Numbered from the stretch's first letter, positions 43,176 through 53,991 are shown. The stretch is 64,000 bases of DNA from Datura wrightii (GCA_035772735.1 JASDFA010000010.1:138341001-138405000); one strand, 5' to 3'. Numbers and translations: made by a program. Notes: generated from the sequence alone by a model not told the origin.

Positions 43176-44458
43176 ATGTAGTCGGTAGGAGTAGTGATTT
43201 TAATTTATTCTTAGTTTTTTCTTTGGTGGATTGCATCACGAAACCTGTAGTTACTGTAGAATTCAATTCGGTGTGATTGAGGCTTAATTTTTGAATTCAT
43301 GTAATTGGCTAATTAAAGAGTTTGTGAATGCATCTTGAATCGAGCATGTGCATGAAGTGTGAAGTGAGGTGTTGTTATTCCATGCTTTTGTGAAGTGTCT
43401 AGAACTTGCCTGGTGTGTGTACAAAACGAAATGAAGGAGGTGTAGTGTTGGAAAGGATGTAGGCATTTCTTTGTTTTAACCGAGAGTTTCTATTTTTTTT
43501 CTTGTCATACTCTACCTTTTTATGTGATTGTATACCCTAGTCAGCCCGTTGAGCCTTTAGCCGATTATTTCTTTCTTTTGTCCAAAAATTGTACAAACTG
43601 AGCTTAATTCTTTCTTTTCATTAGTCGTAAAGTCTATATAAAACTCTTAAGCGCTTAAGAAGAACAAAAAATTTTCCCAAAGTGTCAAAGAGGGAGAATA
43701 GTGGAAAGAAAAAGAAAAGCAGAGTGAGGAAAGAAAAGAAAAGGTTGAAGAGGCACTTGTTATAATGAAATGATAATGAAGGTGCATGAAAAACCTTTGT
43801 GTCATGTCAAGTGTGTTTGATGAAATGGGCCATACGAAAGTAAACCAGCATGAATGGGATGATGAAAAAAGAAAAGAGAGAAACAATGTTCATGAGTTGA
43901 TGGGAATGTGTTGAAAAGGCGCTTAAGGATGCTAGTGACTATTATTGGCTAATCCAATACATACTAGTTCCATAGCCTCCATTACAACCCATTAAAGTCC
44001 TACGTGATCTTACATTGCATTTCCTTATATTAGTGGAGTAATACACTAAGGGCAAGCCTATGGGTCATGACATGATGCATGTGAATTCTTTTGGGAGAGA
44101 GAGTGAAATTAATTTCTACATTCCCCTACTTGAATGTTTGTGTTTCACATGAGCATAAAGGGGAAGATTCTCTTGAGTTGTGAGGGCACATGCTTGATGA
44201 AAGATTAATTTTCGTGTCGGATATCTTGATTAGCTGATTTGCCTGAGTTTGCCGATATCGAGGGTCGATTCTTAAAGTCTAGGAAGTCTTAATGTATTAA
44301 AGGTCATTGCATTGTTAAGACCATGCATGTTTTCTTGATGATTTACAATATTGAATGATCGGTATGACCGTAGCGTAAATTGTCGCACCATAGTGGCGAA
44401 GGTTGGGATGTAATTTGCATGAGTTGTGTATGTGTTGTTCGAGGACGAACAAGGATTT

Positions 44459-44472
44459 AAGTGTGGGGTAAG
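44459..44472 (+). promoter_or_regulatory. N5 polypurine tract
   Basis: AAGTGTGGGGTAAG directly before the 3' LTR, after the palindromic TGTTCGAGGACGAACA. Confidence 0.85.
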
Positions 44473-45902
44473 TGATCTTAGGCAGATTTATATGCCCAAG
44501 TGATACTCAAACGTATCATTTTCGCCTAGTTTATTGTGCAATGTGTATACATTTTCATGTAATTGGCAATAAAATGTGAATTTATACTAACCAACATGAT
44601 TAGCATTATTTTGTAGGTAAAACATGATTTTGAGGAGCTAAAATGCATGTTGGAACAATATCGGACTTGGACTTGGATGCGAGCACGGAAAAGACATTGG
44701 ACTGCACAATGTAAAGGGGCTCCGCGATGGAGCCGTGCCACGCTACCATCGCGGAGCCACACTGCCTGGAGGGTGATTTAATTATCAAATTCCAGTGGAG
44801 CCTCGCGACAGCTCCGTGGCACGGAGGCAAGCCACCGCGTTGCATGCCGTGCCACGTTGAGGCTATATTCCCGGACCCCAAATTTCTAGTGAGGGACCGC
44901 GTCCACGCCGTGTCACGGAGGCAGTGCTCCGCGTTGGCCTCCGTGACACATTGCTTGTTATTCCGGGAAAAATTTCCACTAGTATAAATAGAACACTTAG
45001 GCTTATTTTTAATAAATTCAGACTTGGTGGAGTAAGGACGTGGGTTACAGGCAGTTGAGGGACGAAAAAGCTAAGGGTTTTTCTCTCTTTCTTTCTTCTT
45101 TCAATCAATTGTTTGTATGATTAACACTTGTTTTAGGATGATTAATAAACAAATGAGTGGCTAATTCTCTTCCTTGCTGAGGTTATGAACAATGCTGATG
45201 AATTTTGATTATTGAATTGTATGGTTTTTCATCATCTTCTTCTATGTTGTTCTATTAATTCTTGTTTCTACTGCATTAGTGTGTGGCTGACATTAATGTA
45301 TATCTAAAAAGTCCGATTTCACTCGAGAGAGCATGAAATTGGAAAGTTGTGAATTAATAGGGTATTGTTCTTAATTTGATTTGGGAAAATTGGGTTTTGA
45401 TGTGCTTTCCTGATAGAAATATACTTGAAAGCCGTATTAGTCAATTTAGGAACCGGAATTGTATTGCTAGGTCATAAATTGCATTTGATCACAGAAATGT
45501 AGACGGATGATTTATGATTCTTAAGTGAGATTAAATACGAGAGTTTTAATCTCTAGGCTAATGTTCTTGGCTAGCAACTAGAAGAGAAGAATAACCAAAT
45601 TATGATTATAATCAAGTTCATTACTTGTTCTTAACCTTGGCATGCTCATATCCATAGTTTCAATTCAAAGTAAATAATTGTTAATAGTTTTAGTATCTAA
45701 TTTATAAACAAAAATTATTTAACTTTTGGTTACGTTGTTGTCAGCATATATTTAGAAGTAAGATAGAATATAGTATACTTGAGCAATTTTACTTATCCAG
45801 AGTCTGCTTGGTTCGATACTTGGCTTACTTAGACACTTTATTACTTGTTTGACCACGTGCACTTGCGTGTCGGTTTTTAACCCTATAGCAAACCACCGGA
45901 CA
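44473..45902 (+). repeat. N5 3' LTR
   Basis: 1430 bp, the same length as the 5' LTR. TATAAATAG at 44983-44991. Followed by the AGGAT duplication at 45903-45907. Confidence 0.95.
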
Positions 45903-45919
45903 AGGATGAACAAGACTTT

Positions 45920-45932
45920 AAGTGTGGGGTTG
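45920..45932 (+). promoter_or_regulatory. N4 polypurine tract
   Basis: AAGTGTGGGGTTG between the resumed N4 sequence and its 3' LTR. N5 inserted about a dozen bases upstream. Confidence 0.8.
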
Positions 45933-46903
45933 TGTTCTTGGGCATAATTACATGCCCAAGTGATACTTTATTACTTAGTTTGGCCTTGTTTATGTATTTA
46001 ATTATGTACATTTTCATGCCTTTTATATAAATGAGAAGAAATATTAACCAACATGATTAGTCTTTGTTTTTGAAGGAAATAATGCATTGGAGGACCCAAT
46101 CTATGATTTGCTGAAGTGGAGGAATGTTATCGGGAGCGAAACACAAAAGTTGGAATAAATTGGGCGATTTCCAGAGGGCTTCTGCGATACCTCCGTGTCA
46201 CGGAGGCAGTGCTCCGCGATACACTCCGTGTCACGGAGGCGGTGCTCCGTGATACACTCCGTGTCACGGAGGCGGTGCTCCACGATACACTCTGTGCCAC
46301 GGAGCCATTCCACGACAGGCATAATTTTTCCCAATTCTCATTTACTATAAATAGGTCCCTTAGCTCCTAAAAATGAGAAGTCACGATTTATTTCTGGAAA
46401 ACTACCAAGGAGTGAGGAAGAAGTAGGAGAACTCACCTAGGGTTTGTCAATTTCATCTTCTCTTCTACCAATTCTTGTAAGTAGGTTACTTTAATTATGT
46501 TTTCTTGTAATTATACGAACATGAGTGGCTAGAACTCTCCCTCTAGGGTTGAAGCCACAAGATATGATTGTGATTTTGGGATTTTGTTTTGGTTTTAAGT
46601 TATTGATTGTTGTTTTGTCTTGCATTCTTATTATGGTTGTTTTTATGACTGATCACCATGAAAACAAGTGGGTTAAGCCTAGGTACATGCTTGAGAAAGA
46701 TGACCTAAGCAAGAACAAGAGAATGTAGGGAGTAAGTTTGTATCTCACGATATAATTTGTGTTAGGATGGAAATATACCTAATCCCTTGCTTGGTTGATA
46801 AAACGGGATGAGCTAGACACCAACTTAGAATTATTAGATCACCACTCGAAGAAGTAGTTGTGAAGCTAAGTTGAGTCGAATGATTAGAAGTACGAGAGTC
46901 CCT
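45933..46903 (+). repeat. N4 3' LTR, first piece
   Basis: Starts TGTTCTTGGGC and matches 31499 onward. Array at 46190-46304 (about three 33-bp units) and TATAAATAG at 46346-46354. Broken by N6 after TCCCT (46899-46903). Confidence 0.93.
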
Positions 46904-48368
46904 TGATCTTGGGCAAATTTATATGCCCAAGTGATACTCAAACGTATCATTTTTACCTTGTTTGTTGTGCAATGTGTATATAATATCATGTATTTGGTAA
47001 TAAAATGCGAATTTATACTAACCAACATGATTAGCATTTGTTTTGCAGGATAATGTGATTTTTAGGAGCTAAAATGCGTGTTGGAACTATGTCGGAGTTG
47101 GACTTGGATGCGAGCGTGGAAAACACCTTGAATGGCACATTTTACAATGGCTCCGCGATGGAGTCGTGCCACGCTGCCATCGCGGTAGCACACTGCCTGG
47201 GCAGGAATTAATTAGGCAATTTCCAGTGTGGCTGCGCGTCAGTTCCGTGGCACGGAGATAGGCCTCCGCGATGGCCTCCGTGCCACGTTGAGACCAATTA
47301 TCCGGACCCTACAATTTCCAGAGAGGGTCCGCGTCCACGCCGTGTCACGGAGGCAGTGCTCCGCGTTGGCCTCCGTGACACGTTGCTTGTTATTCCGGGA
47401 AAAATTTCCCACTAGTATAAATAGCACACTTAGGTTATTTTTAAAGGGGTCTTCTTTTAGTTCTAGTTTTTAGCAGAGTTCAGGAGTGGAGAGAGGAACG
47501 TGGTTTTGTGGCAGTTGAAGAATAGAAAAGATAAGAGTTTTCTTCTCTTCCCTTCTTCTTTTCCTTCAATTGTATGCATGATTTACACTCATTCTAGGAC
47601 GATTAATCCAAGAATGAGTGGCTAATTCCTTTCTTGCTGAGGTTTTGAACTTGTGTAATGATTATTGGTAATAATTGATATGGTTTCTTCTTCTTCTTGC
47701 ATATTGTTCTATTAATTCTTGTGCTTAGTACATTCTTCATTGGCCACCATTAATGTATATCTAAAAAGTCCAATTTCACTCGAGAGAGCATGAAATTGGA
47801 AAGTTGTGAATTAATAGGGTATTGTTCTTAACTTGATTTGGGAAAATTGGGTTTTGATGTGCTTTCTTGATAGAAATATACTTGAAAGCCGTATTAGTCA
47901 ATTTAGGAACCGGAATTGTAGTGTTAGGTCATAAATTTCATTTGATCACAGAAATGTAGACGAATGGTTTATGATTCTAAAGTGAAATTAAATACGAGAG
48001 TTTTAATTTCTAGGCAAACGTTCTTGACTAGCAATATGAAGAAGAGGATGACCAAATTATCATAATTATCAACTCCATTACTCGTTCTTAACCTTGGCAT
48101 GAGCATATCCATTGTCTGAATTCAACGTAAATAATAGTTGTTAAGTTTAGTATATAATTAGTTTAGAAACAAAACTCCCTAAATTCTTGATTGGATAGTT
48201 GTTAGCATAGTTAGAAATTGAATAGAAATATAGTGAACTAGGAAATTTTGCATATCCAGAGCAGCCTCCTTGGATCGATACTTGGCTACTTAGCCACTTT
48301 ATTACTTGTTTGACCACGTACACTTGCGTGTCGGTTTTTAATACATACCGAGCAGCAGAGCGCGAACA
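46904..48368 (+). repeat. N6 5' LTR
   Basis: 1465 bp from TGATCTTGGGCAAA to GAGCGCGAACA. Palindrome segment about 47150-47385, TATAAATAG at 47416-47424. Confidence 0.95.
47416..47424 (+). promoter_or_regulatory. N6 5' LTR TATA box
   Basis: TATAAATAG after TTTCCCACTAG, with the same spacing to the palindromes as in N5. Confidence 0.8.
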
Positions 48369-48374
48369 AGTTTT

Positions 48375-48392
48375 TGGCGCCGTTGCCGGGGA
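48375..48392 (+). promoter_or_regulatory. N6 primer binding site (Asp tRNA type)
   Basis: TGGCGCCGTTGCCGGGGA, seven bases after the LTR. Confidence 0.92.
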
Positions 48393-48510
48393 GGCTAGGC
48401 GATTTGTAAAATTTTGTTTAGTGTAAATTTACTGTATTTGTATTTTATTTTCTTAAGTGTTAACAACTTGGTCTTAGCCTGTATTTTGCAGATTTTTATT
48501 TCTGTGAACA

Positions 48511-50811
48511 CTGGCAAGGGACAAGGAGTTGGTGGAATCTTACTTAGAGCCAGAACGTGAATTGCATAGTCAACGTAGAGAAGCTCTTCGGAAGAAGCTG
48601 CAGTTGCTCAAACAGTCTACGATGGAGCAACCCAATCCACCAGTTGTACAGGCAGTGTTAGTGCCCGAGGAAGTAGCAGCCAGGCCGGTTCGCGAGGTGG
48701 CAATCCCACAAGCTAATAATGTACATTCCAGCATCCGCAAACCAGAGCCTGGGGGGAGATTTGAGTTAAAGCAAAATATGGTGCAACTTTTGCACACGAG
48801 CGGGCAGTTTACCGGTCTCCCTCACGAAGATCCGCAACAACATCTCCAGAACTTTTTGGAGATAAGTGACACGTACATACCCGCTGGAGTGTCACCTGAT
48901 TATGTTCGGCTCACCTTATTTCCATTTTCCTTACTGGGTGAAGCCAAGAGGTGGTTAAAAGCTGAACCACCCAACTCTATATCAACGTGGGATGATCTTG
49001 CAAAGAAGTTCTTGATCAGATTTTTCCCTTCAGGTAAAACAGCTAAGCTTAGAAGTCAGATTCTAAGTTTTAAGCAGAGGGAAGGAGAAAATCTTTATCA
49101 AGCCTGGGAAAGATTCAAGTCCATGTTGCGGGACTGTCCTCATCATCATCAGTCAAATGAGGTGTTGGTACACACTTTTATTGAGGGTTTGGAACCCCAC
49201 ACTAAAATTTTGTTAGACTCAGCAGCTGGAGGGCAAGCGCTGGAGAAGACTTATGAAGAGTTGTACACTTTGCTCAACCGAATCTCACAAGGCAATCCGG
49301 AATGGAATGCAGATTCTTCAAGGGGTGGAGCAAGGAAAGCAGCGGGAGTGTTCGAAGTGGATGGATTCACAGCTATCGCTGCACAGATAGCTGCTTTGAA
49401 AAATCTGTTAAACACTCACTTCAGCACTATGAATTTGAACCAGTCTTCAGCCTCAGTTAATGCAGTCCAACAGATGTGGTGTGAAGTGTGTGGTAGTAGT
49501 GAGCATTCAGCTGAGTGCTGTGGTGCAAATCCTGATTCTGTCAACTATGTGGGCAATGCACAGAGGAATCAACAGTAGTTTGGTGGTAGCTACAACTCGA
49601 ATTGGAGGAATCATCCGAATTTTTCGTGGGGTAGCAACAATCAACAAGGCCAAGGTTCAGGGCAGGGTATGCACAGAAACCAAGGAGGGCAACAAGGCTA
49701 TTAGAATCAGTTTAGAAATCACAATTCCCCTCCTCCACCACCATCACCGACTATTGAGGAAATGTTCAAGACCATGATTGCCAACAAGGCACAATTGCAG
49801 GCTGACTACGTCAAACTGGCAGCCGAAGTAAAGAACAATCGATTGGCAACCAAGGCTCTTGAATATCAGTTTGGGCAATTTGCTAGTGCCCAAAATACTA
49901 GACCCAGGGGAGGACTACCTAGCGACACGGATCCAAATCCTAAGCATGTAAATGCAGTGACCACGAGGAGTGGTTTACAATTAAAGGAGGTGGAACCTGA
50001 AAGACCGCCTCAGAAGTCAGGAGCAGTAGATGTTGAGGGAGAACAAACCTCAGATACGGGGAAGACCAAAGAAGCTGAACCAGCAAGGCCTCCACCCCCG
50101 TTCCCTCAACGACTTAAGAAACACAAGGAGGAGGCGTGTTTCCAGAAATTCATGGAGGTACTCAAACAGGTACATGTTAACTTACCTCTTGTTGATGTCT
50201 TGCAGGGTGTGCCGAAATATGCAAAGTATATCAAAGACATCGTGGCCAACAAAAGTCGTATGACTGAGTATGCCACGGTGGCTTTAACAGAGGAATGCAC
50301 ATCCCGTATTCAGAATAGGTTGCCCACTAAACTAAAGGATCCTGGAAGTTTTACTATCCAGCTGACGATTGGGCAAAGTATCCGAGCTCGTGGGTTATGC
50401 GACTTGGGGGAAAGTATAAATCTGATGCCATCTTTGGTATTTAGAAAGTTAGGGCTAGGGAGTCCTAGACCCACAACAGTGATCTTGGAGCTAGCAGACA
50501 GGTCCTTAGCTAAGCCGGATGGCATTGTCGAGGATGTGCTAGTGCAGGTAGGCTCCCTCATTTTTCCGGTAGATTTCATTGTTCTGGATTTTGAACCAGA
50601 TGCAGAAGTCCCATTTATTTTGGGACGACCATTTTTGGCAACCGGAAAGGCATTGATCGATGTAGCTGCGGGTCAACTCACAATGCGAGCACACGACAAG
50701 GTTGAGGTGTTCGACGTGTACAAGGCACCTAAGCTCCCGACTGTCTATAAGGAACTCTCGGTGATCAACGTGATTGATCATGGGAATGCAAATGGAGTGA
50801 GTGATTTCTGA
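48511..50811 (+). pseudogene. N6 gag-protease, two in-frame TAG codons
   Basis: One continuous frame from CTG 48511 to TGA 50809-50811 except for TAG at 49576 and 49702, where the N5 copy has Gln codons. The capsid block contains LFPFSLLGEAKRWLKAEPPN and FIEGLEPHTKILLDSAAGGQ. The zinc knuckle is CEVCGSSEHSAEC, followed by an Asn/Gln/Gly-rich linker and a Pro run. Next come a coiled segment (QLQADYVKLAAEVKNNRLAT) and a retropepsin with LCDLGESINLMP (Glu where N5 has Ala), LDFEPDAEVPFILGRPF and ALIDVAAGQLTMRA. As in N5 there is no ATG start. The TAGs could be decay or readthrough sites; N5 lacks both, so decay is simpler. Confidence 0.9.
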
Positions 50812-50944
50812 GAGTTACGAGGTAGGCCACCAGACGAGGTTGAGAACTACTGGGGAGATGACCATGATCGAGACAAATCGTCCATCTCCCTAGTAGACAT
50901 GTGAGCATAAAGGCTGTCGAGCCGCGACGTTAAACCAGGCGCTG

Positions 50945-50962
50945 CACGGGAGGCAACCCGTG
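50945..50962 (+). other. Conserved hairpin P0 in N6
   Basis: CACGGG-AGGCAA-CCCGTG after GAGCCGCGACGTTAAACC and AGGCGCT, about 135 bases after the protease stop. Confidence 0.75.
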
Positions 50963-51224
50963 AAATTTTTTTTTTTTTCTTTCCTTAGTGTAAAGTTTTT
51001 CATTTATTCTATTTTCTTTCCTTTTTCTTGACTAGGCTTAGATTTGCATTTTAATTAGAAATTTTTATTTTATTTTATTTATTTTTTTTTAGTAGGGAAT
51101 CTATGAATTTAACCAATTTTTGTTTAGTGAGGTGATTTTCAGGTATACCGGAGGAAAAATACTTGGAATCGAGGAAACAAGGTGAGGTATGAGAAAAAAA
51201 ATTTGATGGTGAAACAGAGCACTG

Positions 51225-51395
51225 GCGCGTTGGCGCCGTGTCACGGAGGCAATGCTCCGCGTTGACCTCCGTGACACGTTGAAGGCGAATCTGAAATTTT
51301 TAAAATTCCAGTAAGCCAACGCGTTGGCTCCGTGTCACGGAGGAGGGGCTCCGCGTTACCCTCCGTGACACGTTGCCCTTATTCCAGTGCCGGGT
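51225..51395 (+). promoter_or_regulatory. N6 internal copy of U3 palindrome segment
   Basis: Two units with CCGTGTCACGGAGG, GCTCCGCGTT and CTCCGTGACACGTTG. The second unit continues CCCTTATTCC, parallel to CTTGTTATTCC in the LTR just before the TATA region. It lies about 900 bp upstream of the ORF2 ATG. Confidence 0.72.
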
Positions 51396-51572
51396 CACAC
51401 CGGGTTTCCGGGTGACCCGCGTGTTTCTTTTAATTAAACCCCCGATTTTCGCCCAAATTTCCCCATTCCTTCTACCCTCCGCGATCAAACACCCATTCCC
51501 CTACCCCCAAGCTCCGTGCCACATTGATAGGCAAGGAAACCGTCAAGTTTTTTTCGGTTCTTCAAATCCAAG

Positions 51573-52283
51573 GTATGTTTTCATCTTCTATCTCAAATTT
51601 CTGGCGAGTTTTGTCACTTTTGAGCATGTGAGGTGAGATATATCACCCAAGGTAAAAAAAAATTAAAAATGATGTGAATTATTTTGTGATTGATTATGTT
51701 CGGATTAGTGTAGTTGACGTTTGAACTTATCGATTGATTGAATAATTCAATATTGATTGTCGAATTGAGTTCTAGGGCTTGGGTTGTTGGATTTGAAAGT
51801 GGGTAACTTGATAGTTTGATGAAATTGGTGCCTGGGTGTGTTTAGTAGTTGAGATAAGTCGTGGTAACTATTGTTTAATTGTGGAAAGACGACTAATTCT
51901 CAAATTTCTGTGGGGAAGTGCATAATGTGTGAATTGGTTGAATTGCTTAGATTAGTTGTATATAATAGGTTTGTATTGTTGTTCTTATTTCTGTTGTGGT
52001 TATTGTTGCTAAGTGCTGTGGGTAAATAGCTGTCGAGAGGAGGATTGGGTTAGCTGTATGAAGTCTGAGTAATTCGCTAGCCGTTATGCTGTCGAAATTT
52101 TGTGAACGCACTAAGCAACATGTTTATAGTTGATTGTGTTTGGGGGTGTAAATAGAGTTATCCTTGCTAAAATGTGTAAATTTTGTTAAAGACTAAGTGT
52201 GGGGTAAATTTTGTTTAACCCGACCTTAGCCGAAGCTAACAAGTTTTTAGCTTAATATTGTGCTTGTCTGTGTAAATTGACAG
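51573..52283 (+). other. N6 predicted leader intron of ORF2
   Basis: Donor ATCCAAG|GTATGTTTTC and acceptor AAATTGACAG| bracket 711 bp, five bases before the ATG. Internal purine-tract copy at 52195-52207. Splice sites are conserved with N5 although the intron body has diverged. Confidence 0.58.
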
Positions 52284-52288
52284 GTACA

Positions 52289-53509
52289 ATGGCTAGCCGA
52301 CAAGATAAAGGCAAGGGTGCCTCAACCTCAGGCACCGGCAGAAAGAGAATGAGACTGGGCGCTGCTGTCCCAGCTGCACCTGCTGTTCCACGCGGTCAAC
52401 ACCGCCGATACGGAACACGATGGGTCATCAACGAAGGGAAGAAATGGTATAATAAGCACAAGGAAAGCAAATACTTCCCGGAGGAATATATTGCAAGGGA
52501 ACCACTTGCACAGGAGTTCCCTCGCATGGTGCAGAGGATTGAGGCAGCTGGGCTCAGTTTTATCTTTCAGGAGCCCAAGGAGTGCAACCTTCACTTGGTC
52601 CGGGAATTCTACGCCAACTGGAACCCGGCCATCAGGAGCCATACTATTAAAATCAGAGGGCAGATTGTCACTCTGGAACCCCAGCAGTTGAATGCCATTG
52701 TTGGAGCGCGGGACACAGACGCCCACGTTCTCCGCCAGCTCAATATCACCCCACCGTACGCCGACATCAGACGTACGTTGTGTGGGGCTCGATCCACAGC
52801 CCGATGGAGGAGACACAAAGAGAGGGGTTACCACCAGACTCTGCCTTATTCGCAGATAAACAGGGAGGCCAGAATCTGGCTAAAAATAGTATGTTCGTGT
52901 TTGATCCCAGGAGTGCATATGACAGACGTGACCCGGGACCGTGTCTGCCTGGTGTATGCCCTTATGAAAGGGCTTGAGATTAATGTGGGGGCGGTTATAA
53001 TATCCGCCATGAAGAGAGCTAGACTAAACCAGGGCCACAGATACGGGTTTGGCGGACTCATCACCACCTTCCTCCGAGGCCTTGACATCGAGGAAGAAGC
53101 CTTGGATTACATTCCGCAGTTGGAGCGGAGGGCCCTTGATGTGACAAAAACCAAGGCCCCTGACACTACACACGGACCTGTGCTGACTCTAGGCGAGCGA
53201 CATGCTTGTGACGACCAGTATATGGCCCGTATGTTCGGCATGCAGATGCTGCAGCTACGGATAGGGGGGAGACCAGCCACCGAGGATGAATTATGGCAGC
53301 TGGAGTTGGACTACCCCTCCGGCGAGAACGCCAGAGCTTTATGCAAGGTGGGGCCAGCCTTTGTGGAGCCGACTGACGACGACGTCCCTACTGATGAGGA
53401 GACACATCGTGAGGACTCTGATGTAGAGTCCGATGACGGCGATGGAGCTGATTCAGATATGGGCGATGAGGCCGCAGCACCGGATGAGGAAGTCGAATAT
53501 TTCGACTAA
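52289..53509 (+). CDS. N6 ORF2: putative plant transposon protein family, intact
   Basis: 406 codons without a stop. I chose the ATG at 52289 because it follows the predicted acceptor and has a good context (ACAATGG). The N-terminus is basic and low-complexity (MASRQDKGKGAS, then GRKRMRL, NLS-like). The central domain, about residues 60-290, contains HLVREFYANWNPAIRSHTIK, LEPQQLNAIVGARDTDAHVL, LKIVCSCLIPGVHMTDVTRD, GLEINVGAVIISAMKRARLN and YGFGGLITTFLRGLD. This is the domain annotated in plants as a putative transposon protein (I recall Pfam PF20167); its biochemistry is unknown. The C-terminal 50 residues are very acidic (DDDVPTDEETHREDSDVESD and more). There is no signal peptide or membrane segment, so an envelope role is unlikely for this copy. 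ORF2 may be expressed from its own internal promoter; that is inference. Confidence 0.85.
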   Translation: MASRQDKGKGASTSGTGRKRMRLGAAVPAAPAVPRGQHRRYGTRWVINEGKKWYNKHKESKYFPEEYIAREPLAQEFPRMVQRIEAAGLSFIFQEPKECNLHLVREFYANWNPAIRSHTIKIRGQIVTLEPQQLNAIVGARDTDAHVLRQLNITPPYADIRRTLCGARSTARWRRHKERGYHQTLPYSQINREARIWLKIVCSCLIPGVHMTDVTRDRVCLVYALMKGLEINVGAVIISAMKRARLNQGHRYGFGGLITTFLRGLDIEEEALDYIPQLERRALDVTKTKAPDTTHGPVLTLGERHACDDQYMARMFGMQMLQLRIGGRPATEDELWQLELDYPSGENARALCKVGPAFVEPTDDDVPTDEETHREDSDVESDDGDGADSDMGDEAAAPDEEVEYFD

Positions 53510-53931
53510 GCAGGGAGTTCCACCACCCAAAATTTTGTGCTTTGTATTTTTGTGAACACTGGGGACAGTGTTCGATTTAAGTGTGGGGTGGGGAGTAGTT
53601 AGGTGCTGGGTCATAGGCTCTAAATCTGCTGTATATTCTTCCTTGACGTTTATGTATGTCTGTGCTTTCCCTGTTCTTGTGAACTGATTTGTGAATGATG
53701 TGTATATATTTGTTTGTGGCTAATGATGTGTGTCTTTAAAAAGTTATGGTTGCCTTTGTAAATATTTTGTAAATTTTGTAAATTTTTTCTTTTTCTATCG
53801 ATATGATCGATATTTTTCAAAATTTTTGCGAAAAGATTTTGCATTTATCAACATAGTTTGCAAATATTTTCTATCGAAATGATCGATGTGTTGCAAAAAT
53901 TTTGAAGTTTTAATTTTGGGTTTCTCGGAGT

Positions 53932-53956
53932 TTGTTTTCGGTTCTTTTACCGAGAA
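53932..53956 (+). other. Conserved hairpin P1 in N6
   Basis: TTCTCGG pairs with CCGAGAA. The loop contains TTTTCGGTTCTTTT. Confidence 0.7.
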
Positions 53957-53991
53957 TAGTCCCATTGAACCGATGTCATAGTTAGTGACCA

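Larger units (their letters stand above)
42649..44458 (+). other. N5 3' non-coding region
   Basis: About 1.8 kb without credible ORFs. It contains a purine-tract copy right after ORF2 (42717-42730), two ATCGAAATGATCGAT repeats (42940-43035), P1 (43068-43102), P2 (43138-43175), TCTAGAACTTGCCTGG and a TTACAACCCATTAAAGTCCTA-like block. Confidence 0.7.
36098..45902 (+). mobile_element. N5: Athila-like gag-protease-ORF2 element lacking RT/integrase
   Basis: A structurally complete 9805-bp element: LTRs of exactly 1430 bp (36098-37527 and 44473-45902), exact 5-bp duplication AGGAT, primer site 37534-37551, gag-protease 37669-39921, hairpin P0, internal U3-like segment 40365-40525, predicted leader intron, ORF2 41428-42648 and purine tract 44459-44472. 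There is no RT, RNase H or integrase between protease and ORF2. It is a close relative of N6. Each ORF carries stop codons, so this copy is probably dead in coding terms although its ends are fresh. Confidence 0.95.

Noticed and set aside
49576..49704. Programmed stop-codon readthrough in gag-protease of N6
   Set aside because: N5 has sense codons at both sites and its own stop elsewhere, so mutation is the simpler account.
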